In this document: positions 5,268-7,718 of the stretch, piece by piece
Layout of the letters: every line of letters starts with the position of its first letter
Position numbering within the stretch: position 1 is the stretch's first letter
Source: Microcaldota archaeon
GTDB taxonomy: Archaea > Micrarchaeota > Micrarchaeia > Anstonellales > Anstonellaceae
Length of the DNA stretch: 7,718 nt
Assembly: GCA_026396355.1 (NCBI GenBank)
Contig: JAPLWY010000108.1
Location: 13,131 to 20,848 of the forward strand
Reading direction: 5' to 3'
Program-made: the position numbers and the translations under genes
The notes under the pieces: generated by a model
What the model saw: only the letters and a program-made list of their open reading frames with translations
The model's database searches: none
Told to the model about the DNA's origin: nothing

Positions 5268-6209
5268 ATGCACATTTTATCGAAAAAGAGCAGTATAGAC
5301 AGGCAGCTGGAAATGATTGCGCCCATCTTGAAAAGCAATTGCGCCACCGAGCGGCGAGGGCAGCTCCAGTACCTAAAAACCAGGATGGAACGGCAATTTG
5401 ATGCCAGCGGCGAAATAACCTACATACTCCCGGCATTTCCATTCAAATCCCCAAACAATAGCCAGGTTATTTGCGTGCATAAGTCAGACGGGGCGGAAAT
5501 TGAAGCGCTGAAGACGCTTGCGCGTCTTCTTGATGAACGGACAAAAATCATCATAGCCACCGATTCCTGGATATTTTTTGACCTGTATGATTTCAATTAC
5601 AACGGCTGCGCAATGAACGTCAAGAAAGAATCCGTTTTGCAAAATGCGAAGGGATTGTCAGATGCATTGTCGTATATTGATGCTTCCCTGCCAGGTGCCG
5701 CTGAAAGGATTCGGCTGGTGGTCGAACGCGAATTGTCCGGTTTTGACAATCTCAGGGGGAGCATATCGGAGTTCCTGAACCGCGAGGTTGAAAAAAGAAA
5801 GCCAACATTCAAGCCAAACAGGTACAAGCGCCATCAAATATGCGGCATGCAGAATACCATGGCGCGCGTATTTGCCCCTGTCCTGTGCAAGATGGATGAA
5901 AAAGTGAGGGTGCAGCTTCTTAATGAGCGCGCCATCAGTGCAATAATAAGGACAGACATCCATCAGGAATGCATCCAACGCACATTTCCGGAGGCAATAC
6001 GGCTTTCGGTTCACCGGCACTTTGGCTTTGAAAAGATAGGGTTATTCCTCGTGGGCATGAGCAACATCGCCCCGTGGAACGGGGCCCTGTTGGAAAAAAA
6101 GGATAGTGGGTTTGAAATATCCTACCGGATAGATGCTGAGAAACGGGGCGAGCTCGTTGAAAAGCAGGTGTCGGGCGCCCTAAGTCATTCCCGTTACGTC
6201 GAGCAGTGA
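5268..6209 (+). CDS. Divergent isocyanide (isonitrile) synthase family protein, PvcA/IsnA/DIT1-like
   Basis: The 313-aa protein follows the layout of the PvcA/IsnA/DIT1 family. Bacterial members make an isonitrile from the amino group of Tyr or Trp using ribulose 5-phosphate. Key landmarks are in order: ILPAFPFKSPN at residues 53-63 (family signature FPxKSPN, with Lys60), EIEALKTLARLL after it, ATDSWIFFDL at 97-106 (family SDGxxFxDL), and PEAIRLSVHRH at 241-251 (family IRLSIHP). A strand and APWNG at 268-272 follow (family TPWH). The length, about 310-330 aa, also fits. Deviations are SDG to TDS, HP to HR and TPWH to APWN, so catalysis is uncertain and the substrate may differ. No partner oxygenase (PvcB/IsnB) is in the window. 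ATG 5268 has GGTG at 5258-5261; GTG 5259 is a possible longer start. It is bracketed by module copies D and B, as a single-gene cassette. Confidence 0.75.
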   Translation: MHILSKKSSIDRQLEMIAPILKSNCATERRGQLQYLKTRMERQFDASGEITYILPAFPFKSPNNSQVICVHKSDGAEIEALKTLARLLDERTKIIIATDSWIFFDLYDFNYNGCAMNVKKESVLQNAKGLSDALSYIDASLPGAAERIRLVVERELSGFDNLRGSISEFLNREVEKRKPTFKPNRYKRHQICGMQNTMARVFAPVLCKMDEKVRVQLLNERAISAIIRTDIHQECIQRTFPEAIRLSVHRHFGFEKIGLFLVGMSNIAPWNGALLEKKDSGFEISYRIDAEKRGELVEKQVSGALSHSRYVEQ

Positions 6210-6236
6210 ATCTTTCGGGAATTCTGAAAACCGCAG

Positions 6237-6290
6237 CGGATGGCGCGCAGTGCAAGGTAAGCTCTCCAGTTTTTTCTTTTTCAGTTTCTT
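6237..6290 (+). repeat. Copy of the rps7 3' end plus terminator (module copy B)
   Basis: In the S7 frame, 6237-6260 reads CGG ATG GCG CGC AGT GCA AGG TAA = R-M-A-R-S-A-R-stop, the exact end of S7 (2293-2316). Seven of the 24 bases differ, in five codons, and every change is silent. The next 30 nt (6261-6290) match 2317-2346 with one mismatch. The two preceding codons (CCG CAG) are weakly similar to rps7 (ACG GAG); beyond that the similarity stops at an in-frame TGA. Silent-only divergence means that this sequence was once the end of a working rps7 from a related lineage or an older state of this locus. It starts 27 nt after the stop of the isocyanide synthase-like gene. Confidence 0.85.
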
Positions 6291-6311
6291 ATTTGCCTTA
6301 GCCAAAGGCAA
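6267..6311 (+). terminator. T-rich terminator followed by hairpin (module copy B)
   Basis: The core CAG-T6-C-T5-CAG-TTTCTT (6267-6290) is identical to the rps7 terminator core. A perfect 7-bp inverted repeat TTGCCTT - AGCCA - AAGGCAA follows at 6293-6311; the equivalent stretch in copy D (GCC-GAA-GGC) keeps only part of it. It would end the transcript of the isocyanide synthase-like gene. Confidence 0.75.
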
Positions 6312-6327
6312 GTTTGAGAGAGGGCTG

Positions 6328-6342
6328 ACTGGGATGCCCAGT
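6328..6342. repeat. Inverted repeat upstream of the 148-aa gene promoter
   Basis: ACTGGG - ATG - CCCAGT is a perfect 6-bp inverted repeat with a 3-nt centre, ending 10 nt upstream of the TATA element at 6353. It could be an operator. The right half with its centre (GATGCCCAGT) also occurs at 5183-5192 upstream of the preceding gene's promoter, where the left arm is lost, so it may be part of the repeated module. Confidence 0.45.
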
Positions 6343-6352
6343 TATAGACATA

Positions 6353-6360
6353 TTTATATA
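6353..6360 (+). promoter_or_regulatory. TATA box of the 148-aa gene
   Basis: TTTATATA, about 42 nt upstream of the ATG at 6395. It predicts initiation near 6383 and a leader of roughly 12 nt that just includes GGTGAT (6384-6389), a good match to the 16S 3' end, 5 nt before the start codon. Confidence 0.6.
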
Positions 6361-6394
6361 CCTTTTGTAACATAATTTAGTACGGTGATAATAT

Positions 6395-6841
6395 ATGACT
6401 CATGCAAATTTAACTGGAAAGCTCGCATCTGCAAAGGTAGTCAACGTACCTGGTGTTGGCAACACGCAAAACGTTTTTCTTAAGGCTATTGAAAGAGCCG
6501 CAAACGCTCGGAAAAAGTTATCCGAAGCAAGAGAGAAAGAACGATCAGAGTGGGCAACTGGGATAGCCGTTCATTACCGAGTTAATAAAGATGTACAACG
6601 CTTTGAAAGGAACAACAAAGCTCCGGAATCGCCGTTCTTTGCAAATCTCAAGGAGGAAACCGCTGAAAATAGCATGCGCACCCTGAAGAATGCTGCTGCC
6701 AATATATATGACGACGCTAAGAAAGAACGCAAGAACGTCGAAGGGGCACGTGAACAAGTTATGCGTTCAGTTGTGCATTACCTTCCAATGACAGACAAAC
6801 CTTCCAATGATAGAATGACATGTGTCTACCATATCTATTAG
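6395..6841 (+). CDS. Hypothetical charged helical protein
   Basis: A 148-aa protein I do not recognise. It is hydrophilic and mostly helical. Residues 27-52 (FLKAIERAANARKKLSEAREKERSEW) and 87-126 (EETAENSMRTLKNAAANIYDDAKKERKNVEGAREQVMR) are Lys/Glu/Ala-rich helices likely to form a coiled coil or helical bundle. There is no signal peptide or membrane segment. The start is well supported: GGTGAT at 6384-6389 and a TATA box 42 nt upstream. By eye the gene is more A/T-rich in its codons than the ribosomal genes, suggesting a different origin. A 12-nt direct repeat near its 3' end (6780-6791 and 6799-6810, 19-nt period) may have changed the C-terminal tail. It ends directly at terminator copy C and stands alone as a cassette. 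Confidence 0.7.
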   Translation: MTHANLTGKLASAKVVNVPGVGNTQNVFLKAIERAANARKKLSEAREKERSEWATGIAVHYRVNKDVQRFERNNKAPESPFFANLKEETAENSMRTLKNAAANIYDDAKKERKNVEGAREQVMRSVVHYLPMTDKPSNDRMTCVYHIY

Positions 6842-6890
6842 TTTTTTTCTTTTTCAGTTTCTTCTTTTTTCTGTTTTTATTTTGCTTTTT
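6842..6890 (+). terminator. T-rich terminator (module copy C)
   Basis: This begins one base after the stop codon of the 148-aa gene. Bases 6843-6870 (T6-C-T5-CAG-TTTCTTC-T6) are identical to 2326-2353 of the rps7 terminator, and a later CTGTTTTTATTTT also resembles 2369-2381. Unlike copies A, B and D, no rps7 coding tail precedes it. It lies between convergent genes. Confidence 0.85.
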
Positions 6891-6913
6891 ATTCCTCAAC
6901 TTGAGTTGGAGAA

Positions 6914-7718
6914 TCAGTACCATTCAGGCAGGAAGTCGAGCTTCTTTTCCTCAAGTATCATCACATGCTCTATCTTGTTCACAATGCCCGGGAACTTGTC
7001 GCGTATGTCGTGGGTGAGCGCGTAGAAGTCTGCCATGGACTTTGTCTCTGCCTCAAGCTCCACATCCCAGGGGCCAAGCGACTCGATTATGTGGATAACG
7101 TTGGGAAGCTCTGAGCAGTATTTCAGGAAAGATGGCATTTCGCCCTCATAATCCCGCAAGTAGATGCATATTTTCGAGAAATTGTAGCCTAAAACGTTTG
7201 GATTCAGGAAAGTGAGGTAGCCCTGTATCACGCCTGCCTTTTCCAGCTCGCGCACCCTGGTTTGGACTGTTTTCGGCGAAATCCCAAGCTCTTGCGCAAG
7301 GGAAACATAGCTGAAGCGCGCGTTATTGGCAATGAGCTTGAGTATTTTTTTGTCGGTTTGGCTGACTTTTGCCTTGCCCTTGCCTATGAAACGCTCGACT
7401 TTCCGTGGGCGAGCAGCCTTTTCCCCAACTAAATATGTTCTTTGGGAGATGCTTGCCTCGGTGGCAAACAGTATGTCATAGCTGTTCACATATTTCCCGT
7501 ATCTTGAAAAGAAATCGTTTTTTATCCCGTTGAGCTGCAAGATGTCCTCAACATACGCCCCAAGCAGCAAGTCCCACCTGCCCTCGCACTTTGAAATCCA
7601 GCTTATCCTCTTGTCTGAAAGCAAGTAAGAATACATTTCCTCGTCGCCCTTCTTGTCAAAGCCTGAAAGCTGGAAGTAGATTTTCCCCAGGAATAGGCCG
7701 AGCTTTGCAATGGATATC
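6914..7718 (-). CDS. Double-domain Lrp/AsnC regulator, 5' part missing
   Basis: The frame is open to the right edge, so the N-terminus lies outside the window; 267 residues are visible. They form the end of a first RAM/effector domain (KLGLFLGKIYFQL, then ISWISKCEGRWDLLLGAYVEDI, visible residues 5-60) and a linker (YLVGEKAARPRKVERFIGKGK). A complete second Lrp-type helix-turn-helix follows at about 118-167 (TDKKILKLIANNARFSYVSLAQELGISPKTVQTRVRELEKAGVIQGY), then a second RAM domain (NVLGYNFSKICIYLRDYEG, NVIHIIESLGPWDVELEAE, FPGIVNKIEHVMIL). This HTH-RAM-HTH-RAM layout is known from archaea; the RAM domain usually binds an amino acid. The Met at 7636 is internal, not the start. The gene is convergent to the 148-aa gene and its regulon cannot be inferred. 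Confidence 0.9.
   Translation of the reverse strand, partial: ISIAKLGLFLGKIYFQLSGFDKKGDEEMYSYLLSDKRISWISKCEGRWDLLLGAYVEDILQLNGIKNDFFSRYGKYVNSYDILFATEASISQRTYLVGEKAARPRKVERFIGKGKAKVSQTDKKILKLIANNARFSYVSLAQELGISPKTVQTRVRELEKAGVIQGYLTFLNPNVLGYNFSKICIYLRDYEGEMPSFLKYCSELPNVIHIIESLGPWDVELEAETKSMADFYALTHDIRDKFPGIVNKIEHVMILEEKKLDFLPEWY

Noticed and set aside
2398..6841. Classical integrated virus or plasmid with its own integrase
   Set aside because: No protein here has recognisable tyrosine or serine recombinase, replication or capsid features, so only the insertion scars can be supported.
2323..6870. CRISPR array as an explanation of the repeated T-rich blocks
   Set aside because: Copies are 0.5-2.7 kb apart, differ in extent, are low-complexity pyrimidine tracts and flank genes, not short spacers. 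No cas genes are seen.
6820..7025. Short plus-strand ORFs rich in Phe/Leu that look like a membrane peptide
   Set aside because: They are translations of the T-rich terminator running into the antisense of the Lrp-type gene.
1..7718. tRNA, rRNA or riboswitch genes
   Set aside because: I looked for cloverleaf-like arms, GGTTCRA-type T-loops and long conserved RNA stretches between genes and saw none; intergenic space is short and explained by promoters and terminators.

Overview
The window is archaeal chromosome. The left third is the conserved archaeal order rpo1C - rpl30e - nusA (archaeal two-KH form) - rps12 - rps7, with archaeal-type proteins, Shine-Dalgarno sequences matching an archaeal 16S 3' end (GAGGTGAT, GGTGAT), TATA-box promoters and T-rich terminators. 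TrmB-type and double-domain Lrp-type regulators support the assignment. The lineage cannot be fixed from this window; an uncultivated or DPANN-like archaeon is possible but is only a guess.

Layout: 1-2316 is a compact co-directional transcription/translation operon (RNA polymerase A'' C-terminus, L30e, NusA, S12, S7). At 2317-6900 the translation-factor genes that often follow rps7 in archaea are missing and accessory genes appear instead. These are a TrmB-like regulator (minus strand); a divergent unit with an unrecognised 375-aa protein, a two-helix membrane protein and a 48-aa remnant; a divergent member of the isocyanide synthase family (PvcA/IsnA/DIT1); and an unrecognised 148-aa helical protein. 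The window closes with a minus-strand double HTH-RAM Lrp/AsnC regulator cut by the right edge.

The main observation is a repeated module in the accessory region. The 3' end of rps7 plus its T-rich terminator (A, about 2293-2400) recurs after the 48-aa remnant (D, about 5054-5136) and after the isocyanide synthase-like gene (B, 6237-6312). Its terminator part recurs after the 148-aa gene (C, 6843-6870). Copy B still encodes the last seven residues of S7 and its stop codon; it differs from the resident rps7 at seven bases, all silent, and then matches the terminator 29/30. Such copies look like attachment-site or recombination scars of DNA inserted at the rps7 3' end, leaving a row of cassettes. 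The last two cassettes each carry their own TATA promoter and one plus-strand gene, and each plus-strand unit in the row ends in a copy of the terminator. No integrase is visible in the window.

Other points of interest: S12 has non-canonical residues in both conserved decoding-site loops; a near-palindromic operator lies between two divergent TATA boxes; and two adjacent genes share a duplicated 33-bp start region.
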